Assembly (NCBI RefSeq): GCF_028606985.1
Contig: NZ_CP117416.1
Coordinates: 2,642,001 to 2,706,000 of the forward strand
DNA length: 64,000 nt
Origin: Paenibacillus kyungheensis
GTDB lineage: Bacteria; Bacillota; Bacilli; Paenibacillales; Paenibacillaceae
Reading direction: 5' to 3'
Part shown: one piece after another, positions 1 to 8,251 of the stretch
How positions within the stretch are numbered: the first letter of the stretch is position 1
Layout of the letters: each line of letters opens with the position of its first letter
Notes under the pieces: generated by a model
What the model was told of the DNA's origin: nothing
What the model saw: the letters and a program-made list of their open reading frames with translations, nothing else
The model's database searches: none
Translations under genes and position numbers: made by a program

Positions 1-634
1 CCGCAAATACACCTTCAGCGCCTAAAGCAAATGCAGCACGCACTCCTCTAACGTCTCCTATCCCACCGGCTGCCATTACAGGAATATTTATAGCATCTGC
101 AATCATGGGTACAATCGAAAATGTTCCAATAACTCGTTCTGGAACTGTTCCCCCTTCATCAAATCCAGTCGCAACATAAATATCGATTCCAAGTGCTTCT
201 GCAGCTTTTGCATCTTTAATAGTAGGAGTAAGCGGTCTATAAACAATTTTAATATTGTTATCTTTTAATGGTTTGAAGATTTTTTCATACGGTAAACCCG
301 GCAAACCGTTCACAAGAACAACAGGAACTTTCTCTTCAATAACGGTTTCTATCATTCGCCACATGTAATTCAGATCACTACCTCCAATGATAACTGTTCC
401 AAATGGCTTTTCCGTTAATGTTTTTGTTTTTTGTATTTCAGTTCTTAATCTTTCAGCAGTTAATTCGGGTGAACGATTAGGAGTCCTATCAACCTGACCG
501 GCAGTTGCTGCTAGAAATCCTAATCCCCCCGCATTGCTAACCGCTGCAACAAATTCCGCATTCGTAAGCCAAGACATTGGGCCCTGTATAATCGGTTTTT
601 CTATACCTAAAATTTCACATATTCTATTGTTCAT
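1..634 (-). CDS. Nitronate monooxygenase family flavoenzyme (3' end cut by window edge)
   Basis: The first 211 residues are visible; the C-terminus lies beyond base 1. The start ATG at 634 follows a GGAGGG ribosome binding site. The N-terminus reads MNNRICEILGIEKPIIQGPM, then AAVSNAGGLGF and later VMAAGGIGDVRGV and ALGAEGV. These are hallmarks of the FMN-binding TIM-barrel family that includes nitronate monooxygenases and FabK-type enoyl reductases. Such enzymes oxidise alkyl nitronates using FMN and oxygen in the cytosol; the exact substrate cannot be told here. The gene is downstream of and co-oriented with the MarR regulator at 782-1207, with a long palindrome between them, so it is probably the regulator's target. 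Family confidence is high, exact function moderate. Confidence 0.85.
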   Translation of the reverse strand, partial: MNNRICEILGIEKPIIQGPMSWLTNAEFVAAVSNAGGLGFLAATAGQVDRTPNRSPELTAERLRTEIQKTKTLTEKPFGTVIIGGSDLNYMWRMIETVIEEKVPVVLVNGLPGLPYEKIFKPLKDNNIKIVYRPLTPTIKDAKAAEALGIDIYVATGFDEGGTVPERVIGTFSIVPMIADAINIPVMAAGGIGDVRGVRAAFALGAEGVFA

Positions 635-736
635 TATTGAACCCTCCAGGTTTCAAATATTTCTAACACTATCTTGTCCGTAATTACTTTGTCTGCTAAA
701 TAAATTCATTTGACTGATTAGAATATCTTGAAGTAT

Positions 737-772
737 TTTGATAATTATTTAGTATACTAAGTAATTATCAAA
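737..772. promoter_or_regulatory. Long palindrome, putative MarR operator 2
   Basis: This 36-bp near-perfect inverted repeat (one mismatched pair) is centred on AGTATACT. Its core TTAGTATACTAA (749-760) matches the TTAG-N4-CTAA pattern found in front of the MarR gene at 1233-1244. It sits between marR and the nitronate monooxygenase, where it could repress the latter. The TATACT within it could serve as a -10 element. The operator role is inferred from repetition of the motif. Confidence 0.6.
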
Positions 773-781
773 GAAAATAAC

Positions 782-1207
782 TTAGTGCAAGTTATTTTCC
801 ATGCGTTTTAATAAATCTCGTAGTATGAGACGTTCTTCATCTGATATGGACTGAAGTAATTTATCTTGTTGTCGTTTCCATTTTAATCTAACTGGCTCTT
901 CTAATTCTTTACCTTTGCTCGTTAGATATATTCGCATAACTCTCGCGTCTTCTTCATCACGTTTACGGTATATGACACCATTTTGCTCTAGCGTTTTAAC
1001 CATATTTGTGACTGTAGGCGGTTCGCATCTTAAATGTTCACATAGTTGCATTTGCGTTATTCCATCACCCAACCATAAACGCGCAAGTAGATTATCTTGA
1101 CCTACGTATAAATTAAGTTCTCTAAGACTTTCACTATAATCCCGACGCGTCTGGGAGGAAACCTTATCCAAAGATCCACGGATTTCACAGTCAATATTAA
1201 CCTTCAT
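782..1207 (-). CDS. MarR family transcriptional regulator
   Basis: The 141-residue winged-helix protein starts at ATG 1207 after AGGAGG. The DNA-binding region reads ITQMQLCEHLRCEPPTVTNMVKTLEQNG (residues about 51-78), followed by the wing RKRDEEDARVMRIYLTSKG. Length and layout are typical of MarR repressors, which usually release DNA when a small aromatic ligand or oxidant binds. The gene precedes a nitronate monooxygenase in the same direction, and each gene has a TTAG-N4-CTAA palindrome in front, suggesting autoregulation plus control of the flavoenzyme. A decayed near-copy lies at 28803-29115. The ligand is unknown. Confidence 0.9.
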   Translation of the reverse strand: MKVNIDCEIRGSLDKVSSQTRRDYSESLRELNLYVGQDNLLARLWLGDGITQMQLCEHLRCEPPTVTNMVKTLEQNGVIYRKRDEEDARVMRIYLTSKGKELEEPVRLKWKRQQDKLLQSISDEERLILRDLLKRMENNLH

Positions 1208-1226
1208 AGATAAACCTCCTAGCCAA

Positions 1227-1250
1227 ATATATTTAGCACGCTAAATATAT
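1227..1250. promoter_or_regulatory. Putative MarR operator 1 (autoregulatory)
   Basis: This 24-bp palindrome is broken only at its two central bases, with core TTAGCACGCTAA at 1233-1244, starting 20 bp upstream of the marR start codon. The same core recurs upstream of the decayed marR copy (29144-29155). Both position and symmetry fit an autoregulatory operator. Confidence 0.6.
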
Positions 1251-1573
1251 CATAGTCGTTTTTAAGCTGTCAATGGTACTTCCCAGAAAGCGAACATAAA
1301 CCCCATTTCATTCAAAGAAGGTACAACAACTTTTTTACTCTTCCTCCCTACGACTTCTAATCAGAAATAAATCTAACCAATGATAGAAAAAATTTACCCT
1401 GAACGGTATGAACTTGTTTTAAAACTTCATTAGGTGATGTAATCGGTCTTCGGTTCTATTCTGTACTAGCCTAAAGCCCCAAGCAGAGTCTAGGCTTAGG
1501 TTTATTCCTCCTAGTTCCATCCACTGCTATACTTTTTATAAAATACACCGATCCTTTAAAGGAGTGAAATCGT
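1251..1573. other. Intergenic region without a recognisable gene
   Basis: This stretch lies between divergent marR and the CPBP protease gene. Its first 40 bases are conserved upstream of the decayed marR copy near 29160-29190 (AGCTGTCAAT is shared), so they belong to the duplicated regulatory unit. No open frame with a ribosome binding site and no clear hairpin was seen in the rest. Confidence 0.5.
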
Positions 1574-2428
1574 TTGGAATCTTATGGAATCAATGACAGA
1601 GTAACGAACAAGAAAGACCCGAGCATCGTTCAGAAATCTAGAAAAGGACTACTTGTTTTTTTCGCATGGCTGGTTCCTCTCACATTCCTTAGCTATGTAC
1701 TTGCGATTCATGTATCGCCTATATTTGGTCTTCTACTTATGTGGTCACCAGGATTGTCCTCTTTCTTGACTCGTCTCTTGTTACGTGAAGGATTTGCAGA
1801 TATTTCATTTCGCTTTCGAGGGAAATTAGCTTTTAAATCAATCCCGTTTGTATTGCTTTTTCCAGTGATTATTGGAACACTAGCGTACGGTTTAGCATGG
1901 ATAACAGGATTGGTTGACTTCGTACATACTGACAGCTCATATATGTGGCCATTGGTGGTAAGTATTGTTTATCAGATGTTTGTAGGTACATTACTCGGTG
2001 TGATCAGCAGTGCGGGTGAAGAGCTAGGCTGGAGAGGTTATATGCTCAGCCGATTAATAACAGCAGGCGTGCCCAAGCCGATTTTAACAGGTGGACTGAT
2101 TTGGGGCGTTTGGCATCTTCCTGCTATTCTATTAGGCAGTTATTACTCTGGCCCTTCATTAGTATTATCTATCATCTTGTTTATGATTACGATTAGTTCA
2201 TTCAATTTTATTATTAGCCATCTTCGCTTAAGTACTGGAAGCATCTGGCCAGCGATCTTGCTTCATGCTTCATGGAACGCTGTGATTCAAGATTCATTTG
2301 ATACAGCTACCAAAGGCGAAAATGCCTATTTATGGACAGGTGAGTCGGGCATATTGGTTACACTTGTACTGTTTTTGGCAGCATGGATGTTTTCGAGAAA
2401 ATCCGATTTTATGTATCGTCCTCACTGA
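1574..2428 (+). CDS. CPBP family intramembrane glutamic endopeptidase
   Basis: The 284-residue multi-pass membrane protein starts at TTG 1574, 7 nt after AAAGGAGTG. It carries the CPBP/Abi (CAAX protease-like) motifs: EELGWRGY with the glutamate pair at 149-150 and arginine 154, WHLPAILL near residue 180, and HASWN near the C-terminus. These supply the catalytic glutamates and histidines within the membrane. The family includes prenyl-protein proteases, bacteriocin self-immunity proteins and anti-sigma processing factors; no bacteriocin gene is adjacent, so the substrate is open. It appears to be a single-gene unit. Confidence 0.85.
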   Translation: MESYGINDRVTNKKDPSIVQKSRKGLLVFFAWLVPLTFLSYVLAIHVSPIFGLLLMWSPGLSSFLTRLLLREGFADISFRFRGKLAFKSIPFVLLFPVIIGTLAYGLAWITGLVDFVHTDSSYMWPLVVSIVYQMFVGTLLGVISSAGEELGWRGYMLSRLITAGVPKPILTGGLIWGVWHLPAILLGSYYSGPSLVLSIILFMITISSFNFIISHLRLSTGSIWPAILLHASWNAVIQDSFDTATKGENAYLWTGESGILVTLVLFLAAWMFSRKSDFMYRPH

Positions 2429-2468
2429 AATCAATATGCAATATAGTATTGTCATAACAAAATACTGT

Positions 2469-3206
2469 TTATTCAGCAATTAATTGCTTATTTTTCAAAT
2501 CGAGTCTGTAATGCATATCCTTAGCATCTTGTTCTGATGTACCTGCTCTAACAGATGGATGAATGACTAGTGTTTCTTTCTCAACAGCTGGTATCGATGT
2601 AGTGTCAGAATAGATAAGGCTTTTAGAAACTATTCCATTTTTATTAATCTCTAAATGAAACGCATCTCCGCTCTGTTTATCAATAGTAAATAAATAACTT
2701 TCTGCTCCGTATCCTGTTTGGTATTGCGGAGTAAGAATGTAAATATCAGCAGAATGAAAGCTTATATGCTTAAATGTAAGCTTTTTTTGCGTTGGTTGAA
2801 CATATTGAAAGGCTGGAAGAACTAATAAAACCTTCTCTTTTTCTTCTTGTCTGTATACAACTGAATAATTGCTTTGGAAGGTGTAATCTCCTTCTTGTCC
2901 CCATATGCTTGATACAAGTAAATGACCTTTCTCTTCTCGACCATTTGAAACCATCAATAAAGTTCCTTTATCTGTTTTTTGTTCTGCACGAATTGATTGT
3001 TCATTAACTACAAAATCAACAGCAATTGAATCACTTAGTTCAGTTTTAGGAAACGTGGTAGAGTTGTCTACAGAAACATTTTGATATTTAGCAATTGAAG
3101 TGCTGGAATCAAGCTTAATTTGCTTTATTTTCCCCTCACTATTGCAACCTATGATTATACTAAATAAACATATTGATGAAACCCATAACAATATATTTTT
3201 TTTGAT
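2469..3206 (-). CDS. Putative lipoprotein of unknown function
   Basis: The mature protein follows a lipobox-like IIGC and is mostly beta-strand-like, with no family I recognise. The start is unusual. GGGAGAGG (3213-3220) is followed 6 nt later by ATC at 3206, which would give a classic lysine-rich lipoprotein leader, MKKNILLWVSSICLFSIIIGC in outline. The first canonical codon, TTG at 3191, is 21 nt from the ribosome binding site and would give a leader without any positive charge. I therefore favour ATC at 3206. Expected location is the outer face of the membrane, attached through the cysteine. No operon partner is evident. Confidence 0.6.
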   Translation of the reverse strand: MKKNILLWVSSICLFSIIIGCNSEGKIKQIKLDSSTSIAKYQNVSVDNSTTFPKTELSDSIAVDFVVNEQSIRAEQKTDKGTLLMVSNGREEKGHLLVSSIWGQEGDYTFQSNYSVVYRQEEKEKVLLVLPAFQYVQPTQKKLTFKHISFHSADIYILTPQYQTGYGAESYLFTIDKQSGDAFHLEINKNGIVSKSLIYSDTTSIPAVEKETLVIHPSVRAGTSEQDAKDMHYRLDLKNKQLIAE

Positions 3207-3311
3207 AAAAATCCTCTCCCTTTTGTCATTATTTCAATTTAATCATATATAATATGGCATTTTAAGAAGATTATTGTAAGTCTATATAGTGAACAGTATA
3301 CAGCAAATAAA

Positions 3312-3340
3312 AGAGTTGTTCTTAACAAAAGAACAACTCT
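3312..3340 (-). terminator. Intrinsic terminator of the acetyltransferase gene
   Basis: A perfect 12-bp stem (AGAGTTGTTCTT and its complement) encloses a short loop just after the stop of the acetyltransferase gene. On the minus strand a T-rich stretch follows. Confidence 0.7.
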
Positions 3341-3354
3341 CAAAGTTTTAACCT

Positions 3355-3999
3355 TTATTCATTATCTAAGATACTACAATCAGCTAATATTTCTGGTTTA
3401 AAACGCATACTGTCTAACTCTGTAATCGGTCTAATGACCTTGCAAGGAACGCCTGCTGCAAAAGAATTTGCTGGAATATCTTGAGTGACCACACTACCTG
3501 CACCAATAACACATCCATCTCCAATCGTCACACCACCGCATACTGTCACATTGGCAGACAGCCATACATCATTTCCAATAGTAACTGGTTTGGCATAGCA
3601 TAAAGAATTTGGCACTTGATGTTGATCGATCATCTGGCGACGCTCGGAAGCTATAAAGGGATGAACAGGTGTAACGATAGTAACATTCGGTCCAAAACTA
3701 GCATGATTGCCAATCTTGACTTTCGCATCATCTTGAACCGTAAGATTATAATTAGCAAAAAAGTGATCACCTATTTCAGTATGAAGACCATAATGAAAAA
3801 AGATAGGCCCTTGCAAGAAACATCTTTCTCCTTTACCACCGATCAGTTCGCTTAGCAAGGCTTCACGTTCTTCTACTTGATCTTCATAGGTGTTGCTATA
3901 CTGTTGGCTAAGTTTATGAGCATTCAGTTTAATTTTTTTTAGATCAGGATGACCTGGATTAAATAATAATCCATCAAAAATACGTTGTTCTTCGCTCAT
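3355..3999 (-). CDS. Sugar O-acetyltransferase, LacA/Maa (NodL) type
   Basis: The 214-residue left-handed beta-helix acyltransferase starts at ATG 3999 behind GGGAGGT. The N-terminal Mac region (FDGLLFNPGHPDL) and hexapeptide-repeat core are clear: IGDHFFANYNLTVQDDAKVKIG, then IGNDVWLSANVTVCGGVTIG and IGAGSVVTQDIPANSFAAGVP. Members transfer acetyl from acetyl-CoA to sugars such as maltose, glucose or galactosides in the cytosol. It is transcribed alone and ends at a strong terminator. A loose link to the adjacent glycosyltransferase is possible but not shown. Confidence 0.88.
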   Translation of the reverse strand: MSEEQRIFDGLLFNPGHPDLKKIKLNAHKLSQQYSNTYEDQVEEREALLSELIGGKGERCFLQGPIFFHYGLHTEIGDHFFANYNLTVQDDAKVKIGNHASFGPNVTIVTPVHPFIASERRQMIDQHQVPNSLCYAKPVTIGNDVWLSANVTVCGGVTIGDGCVIGAGSVVTQDIPANSFAAGVPCKVIRPITELDSMRFKPEILADCSILDNE

Positions 4000-4098
4000 A
4001 TCATACCTCCCTTTAAAAGTACTTACATCCTACTGTTGCTTGAGTTTCAATTACTAACAAATCTTATTCTAAATTAAAATTCCTTATTGATGGGAAAC

Positions 4099-5346
4099 TT
4101 ATTTATTAAATAACTTAGTATTGGAGACATTACGATCAATGGAAGCCATATGACTCATAATCATTTTAGCAGCCCGTTTATAACCACCCGCTTGTCGTAA
4201 AGATTCGCCGATGATACAAGCCTGCTGTTTATAAGATGGATTGCTTAGCACCTCTAGTAATGCTTCTCTCATAACAGCTACACTAAGCTGATATTTATTT
4301 AAAGTGATACCTGCCCCTAACTCCTGTACTCGATTAGCTACAAGCGGCTGATCCGATGTTAGCGGAATCATCACTAACGGAACATTATAATAGAGCGCTT
4401 CACTTGTACTGTTCATTCCGGCATGGGTAATAAAAACATCTGTATGCTGTAGCATCTCCAACTGTGCAATATATGGCATCACGATAAAATTAGAAGGAAT
4501 TTGATCAGCCAAAGGCTCCATGTCTGTATATTTGCCAGAAGATAGCACCACATTCACCGGCAGATCGCCAAATGCTTCAAAGCAAAGCTGATAAAAATCC
4601 AAGTTTTTATTTAAAATAGTACCCATAGCAATATACACCGTTTGCGGATAACGTTCACGAAGCCGCTCGAATGAAAAAGTCTGAGCATCTTGACGAGGAA
4701 TGATCGAAGGACCTGTGAAAATAAAACGATCGTCCAGTTGATCTGCTTGTGGTTGAAAATAACGACTGGTATACACAAGCTTTAACTCGCCTGCATGCAC
4801 TGGAATTTCTTCTATAGCGGGAATACTCACTTGAAATTCTTGCGCTAATGCACGCGTTATCTTCATCGTAGCATCATACAATTCTTTCGTATTCGTATCC
4901 ATCTCCTGCATACCTTCTCCAGCTCCTAATGGATTAACAAAAGCAAAGGAAGCGACCGAACACACTGCAGGAATTGCTAATTTTTCTGCAAGAATAGTCC
5001 CTCCCCAACCCATCAGAGAATCAAAGATCAGATAGTCGAACTTTTGATTTTCGATCACTCGTAGCACCTCGGGTATAATCCTCTGAATAATACCGCCTAC
5101 CATCATATAAATGAACTGATAAGGATGAGTATACTCCTGCGGTTTCAACACAGGATCAAGAGAGAAAGCATCTTGCGGAAATGGATATGTAATCAACAGG
5201 GCGCCAGTTTGTTCGATTCGGGAACGATACTCTTCTGTGCACACATAGACAATTTCCTCACCACTGTCGATCAATTGAGTAACTAATCCTAACGACGGAT
5301 TCACATGACCTTCAGCTGGAGTAATGACAACTAATACACGTGCTAT
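4099..5346 (-). CDS. Macrolide/flavonoid-type UDP-glycosyltransferase (MGT, YjiC/YojK family)
   Basis: The GT1-type glycosyltransferase has an N-terminal acceptor domain (VLVVITPAEGHVNPSLGLV) and the C-terminal nucleotide-sugar signature ITHAGMNSTSEALYYNVP followed by PLTSDQPLVANRV. The family glycosylates hydrophobic acceptors such as macrolides, flavonoids or lipids from UDP-sugars. The start is problematic: GGGAGGTG at 5353-5360 is followed at ideal spacing by ATA (5346), exactly where homologues begin. Alternatives are GTG 5355, which overlaps the ribosome binding site, or ATG 5382, which lacks one. The gene is downstream of an MFS exporter in the same direction, suggesting modify-and-export of a compound. 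It may be poorly expressed if ATA is the only start. Confidence 0.8.
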   Translation of the reverse strand: MARVLVVITPAEGHVNPSLGLVTQLIDSGEEIVYVCTEEYRSRIEQTGALLITYPFPQDAFSLDPVLKPQEYTHPYQFIYMMVGGIIQRIIPEVLRVIENQKFDYLIFDSLMGWGGTILAEKLAIPAVCSVASFAFVNPLGAGEGMQEMDTNTKELYDATMKITRALAQEFQVSIPAIEEIPVHAGELKLVYTSRYFQPQADQLDDRFIFTGPSIIPRQDAQTFSFERLRERYPQTVYIAMGTILNKNLDFYQLCFEAFGDLPVNVVLSSGKYTDMEPLADQIPSNFIVMPYIAQLEMLQHTDVFITHAGMNSTSEALYYNVPLVMIPLTSDQPLVANRVQELGAGITLNKYQLSVAVMREALLEVLSNPSYKQQACIIGESLRQAGGYKRAAKMIMSHMASIDRNVSNTKLFNK

Positions 5347-5433
5347 TGTATCCACCTCCCTATTCAATTTTTCTGCTATCATAATTTTTTAAAGATATGA
5401 TCCTTATCCGTACAAAGGAATATTATCTTGTGA

Positions 5434-6789
5434 CTAAACAGTTGGATCATGTTCTTGAGGAACAGGCTCGGTGATGCGTAAAGATGCTAAAAAACTTAAT
5501 AACACCCATAGTAATTGCAGGAGTAATACCATCATCACGCCTGTAGATATGCCCCACTGTAATGTTTCTGACAAAGCAATTAAAGCGCCACCAACTCCGA
5601 TGCTTACTCCCATATAGAAAGAATCGACGAATTGCAGATTTGCAGACATTTCTCCTTCTTGTCTAGGTGCTGCATGTTGTAAAGCAATAGCAGCAGTTGT
5701 AGGATTAGCCAATCCAACACCGAAGCCAGTAATCATTTGTGAGAGCAGAATGAGTATAATTCCACCATTGGATAACATAAGGGCTAGGATTACAAGTACA
5801 GTGCCGGCGATCATAATTCCGATACCGCTCATTACTCTACGCTTTCTTCCATGACCTTGATCTCGTACATCAAGCTTGGCTTGCAACCAAGCTGCGGCAG
5901 ACCAGCTTAAAGAACCTGCTGCTACAATAAGACCAGCAAGATCTGCTGATAACCCTTTTACTTCAGTTAATGCCAAGATTACAAAACTCTCTGTTGTAAA
6001 ATAACAAGCTACATATAACCCTCTGGACACCAATGTAGCAGGTAATCCTTTTTTCACTGCAAAAGTTCCTTTAGGAAGAAGTTTTTGCATTTGCGGGATC
6101 ATGATCAAAAAGCCAACCAAAGTAAGTACTATTCCTTTCCAATCGGTTATCATCCCAAGTCCTGTAAGCAACAACCCTGTTCCAATAGCAAGTAGAATCG
6201 CATGCAGAGTCTTGGAATCCGCTTTGGGCGCTATACCTGTCCGTACTTGCCGAAGCTGTAGATCATGGAAAGAGCGGAATGTAAGACTCAATGCTAATGC
6301 AATCAGAGGTAACACAATCCAGAAAACAAATCGCCATGATATATACGACGCCATAAGACCTGCCAGGTAAGGACCGATTAAAGAAGGTAACACAAATGCC
6401 ATAGAGAACGCCGCCAAAATTTGAGTACGAAGAGCATCTGAATAATGCAAAGTTACACAGGTATATACACATGTGATCAAAGCTCCTGCCCCAAAACCTT
6501 GGAGCGCTCTTGCTACAATAAGCATATGCATATCAAAAGAAACAGCGGCAACTACAGTTCCGAGCACAAAAATACTAAACGACACAAGCATAGATGTAAA
6601 AACGCCGCGCTTATCAACTTGCTGACCCATAACAAGAGTTCCAATCAGTTGAGATAATAAAAATGCGCTAAAAATCCATCCGTATAAATGAATACCTTGC
6701 AAGTCTTGTGCCATTTTCGCTGCTATTGTCGTAATAGCCAGTCCTTCGAAAGCGACAGTTGTTAGAACTAGCATAATACCAATCGTCAA
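5434..6789 (-). CDS. MFS multidrug-type transporter
   Basis: The protein of about 451 residues has at least twelve hydrophobic segments and the MFS motif-A region MGQQVDKRG after helix 2, with LIVARALQGFGAGALI in the helix-4 region. This fits a proton-coupled drug or metabolite exporter of the EmrB/QacA type in the cytoplasmic membrane. The listed start is TTG 6789, which has no ribosome binding site. A consensus GGGAGGTG at 6841-6848 stands 52 nt upstream, and the frame from there reads KTNNNQTGIFDKQHRA after a TAG, as expected of a real N-terminus, but offers no canonical start codon. The glycosyltransferase follows 51-87 nt downstream. Confidence 0.8.
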   Translation of the reverse strand: MTIGIMLVLTTVAFEGLAITTIAAKMAQDLQGIHLYGWIFSAFLLSQLIGTLVMGQQVDKRGVFTSMLVSFSIFVLGTVVAAVSFDMHMLIVARALQGFGAGALITCVYTCVTLHYSDALRTQILAAFSMAFVLPSLIGPYLAGLMASYISWRFVFWIVLPLIALALSLTFRSFHDLQLRQVRTGIAPKADSKTLHAILLAIGTGLLLTGLGMITDWKGIVLTLVGFLIMIPQMQKLLPKGTFAVKKGLPATLVSRGLYVACYFTTESFVILALTEVKGLSADLAGLIVAAGSLSWSAAAWLQAKLDVRDQGHGRKRRVMSGIGIMIAGTVLVILALMLSNGGIILILLSQMITGFGVGLANPTTAAIALQHAAPRQEGEMSANLQFVDSFYMGVSIGVGGALIALSETLQWGISTGVMMVLLLQLLWVLLSFLASLRITEPVPQEHDPTV

Positions 6790-7040
6790 CGCTCTGTGCT
6801 GCTTATCAAAAATTCCAGTCTGATTGTTATTTGTTTTCTACACCTCCCTAATAAAATATTTTTGGTAAAATTAACCTTTTTTAAGGTCTGAATACATAAT
6901 ACTCTTTCTACTTTATAAAGTAAAATGTTTAATAACTAATATTTAATAAATAGTAAAGCTGCAAATGATCTTTCCACTACTCATAAAAACTACTATAAGT
7001 GACTTGAAAGTAGTCGATACCTAAAAGTAGGCAATAGAAG

Positions 7041-7931
7041 TCACTCTCCTAAAATAATCACTTCTGTCTCCAAATTAATCTTAAATGCCTCATATACTTT
7101 TTGTTTGATCAACTGGATTAACTCCAAATAATCGTCAGCAGTTGCATGATCTGCATTAATAATAAAACCTGCATGCTTCAGAGAGATTTCCGCTCCTCCA
7201 ATACGTGTGCCCTGCAAGTTGCAATCCTGAATTAATCTTCCTACAAAATGTCCTTCTGGACGTTTAAAAACACTACCACATGAAGGATATTCTAGCGGTT
7301 GTTTAGATTGTCGTTTGAACGTTAAATCCTGCATGATACTAGAGATGACATCTTTATTTCCTTGAGCAAGCTTCAGCTCGACCTCAAGTATGATATAGTC
7401 ATTTGTTCTAAATATACTGTCCCGATAACCAAGCTTCATATCTGCTAGGGGTATATCCAGCACTTCTCCATTTTTGGTAATAACACTCGCACGCTCAACA
7501 ACTTCAGCCATCTGACCACCATAAGCACCAGCATTCATATAGAGTGCCCCTCCCGTGCTACCCGGTATACCACATGCAAATTCTAGCCCTGTTAAGCTAT
7601 GATCTAACGCCATGCTAGAGACATCCATAATATTGGCTCCACTTTGCGCAACCATGTTATTCCCACTCACCTGAATCTGATCGAAATGGCTCAAAGAAAT
7701 AGTGATTCCTCTTATGCCGTTGTCTTTAATGATGACATTTGAACCTTTGCCGATAACAGTCAACGGTAATTGCTGTTTTTTTGCAATTTCAACGATGCTT
7801 TTAATTTCGTCTTTCGTGGTGGGATGAATAAGGATGTCTGCTTTACCACCTAACTGTATATACGTGTGATCTTTTAAAGGCTCATTTTGTTTTACTTTTT
7901 CCAAAGGTATATGATTCTCAAATAGATTCAT
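7041..7931 (-). CDS. murB: UDP-N-acetylenolpyruvoylglucosamine reductase MurB
   Basis: The 296-residue FAD enzyme reduces UDP-GlcNAc-enolpyruvate to UDP-MurNAc with NADPH, an essential cytosolic step of peptidoglycan synthesis. Visible landmarks are the FAD-binding segment VIGKGSNVIIKDNGIRG, GIPGSTGGALYMNAGAYGG, YRDSIFR and the active-site stretch SCGSVFKRPEG, with the conserved C-terminal HAGFIIN. The start ATG 7931 is 6 nt after AAGGAGAG; an in-frame ATG-like extension to 7955 lacks spacing. It stands alone here, away from a mur/div cluster. Confidence 0.95.
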   Translation of the reverse strand: MNLFENHIPLEKVKQNEPLKDHTYIQLGGKADILIHPTTKDEIKSIVEIAKKQQLPLTVIGKGSNVIIKDNGIRGITISLSHFDQIQVSGNNMVAQSGANIMDVSSMALDHSLTGLEFACGIPGSTGGALYMNAGAYGGQMAEVVERASVITKNGEVLDIPLADMKLGYRDSIFRTNDYIILEVELKLAQGNKDVISSIMQDLTFKRQSKQPLEYPSCGSVFKRPEGHFVGRLIQDCNLQGTRIGGAEISLKHAGFIINADHATADDYLELIQLIKQKVYEAFKINLETEVIILGE

Positions 7932-8140
7932 GCTATTCTCTCCTTGAGTTGGCACAGAGATAATATAGGTGATACGGATAAACCTTCGAATCTAAAGGCT
8001 ATTACTGACAAAATGATCCCTATAAATAGTTCAAAATAGATAATAAAAAATAACTAGACTGAAAATACGTTGCTGATCAAACCATATCAAATGTGACTTT
8101 ACAACATGAGTATGTATACCTCGTATCCGGATACTTAGTA

Positions 8141-8212
8141 AACATTTTTGTTTATAAAGTCTAAACTACAGTTCAATTTTGACTTTGTCAACATTTTTGT
8201 TTAAAATGTAGA
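8141..8212 (+). promoter_or_regulatory. Sigma-A promoter overlapped by direct repeats (regulator autocontrol)
   Basis: TTGACT (8179-8184) and TAAAAT (8202-8207) with a 17-bp spacer form a near-consensus promoter for the gene at 8252. Two direct copies starting AACATTTTTGTTTA lie at 8141-8154 and 8190-8203, 49 bp apart. The second covers the spacer and -10 element, so binding there should block transcription. Autoregulation is inferred. Confidence 0.6.
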
Positions 8213-8251
8213 CAGCGATATAGATTAAGTTGTTTTAAAAGGAGATGTACT

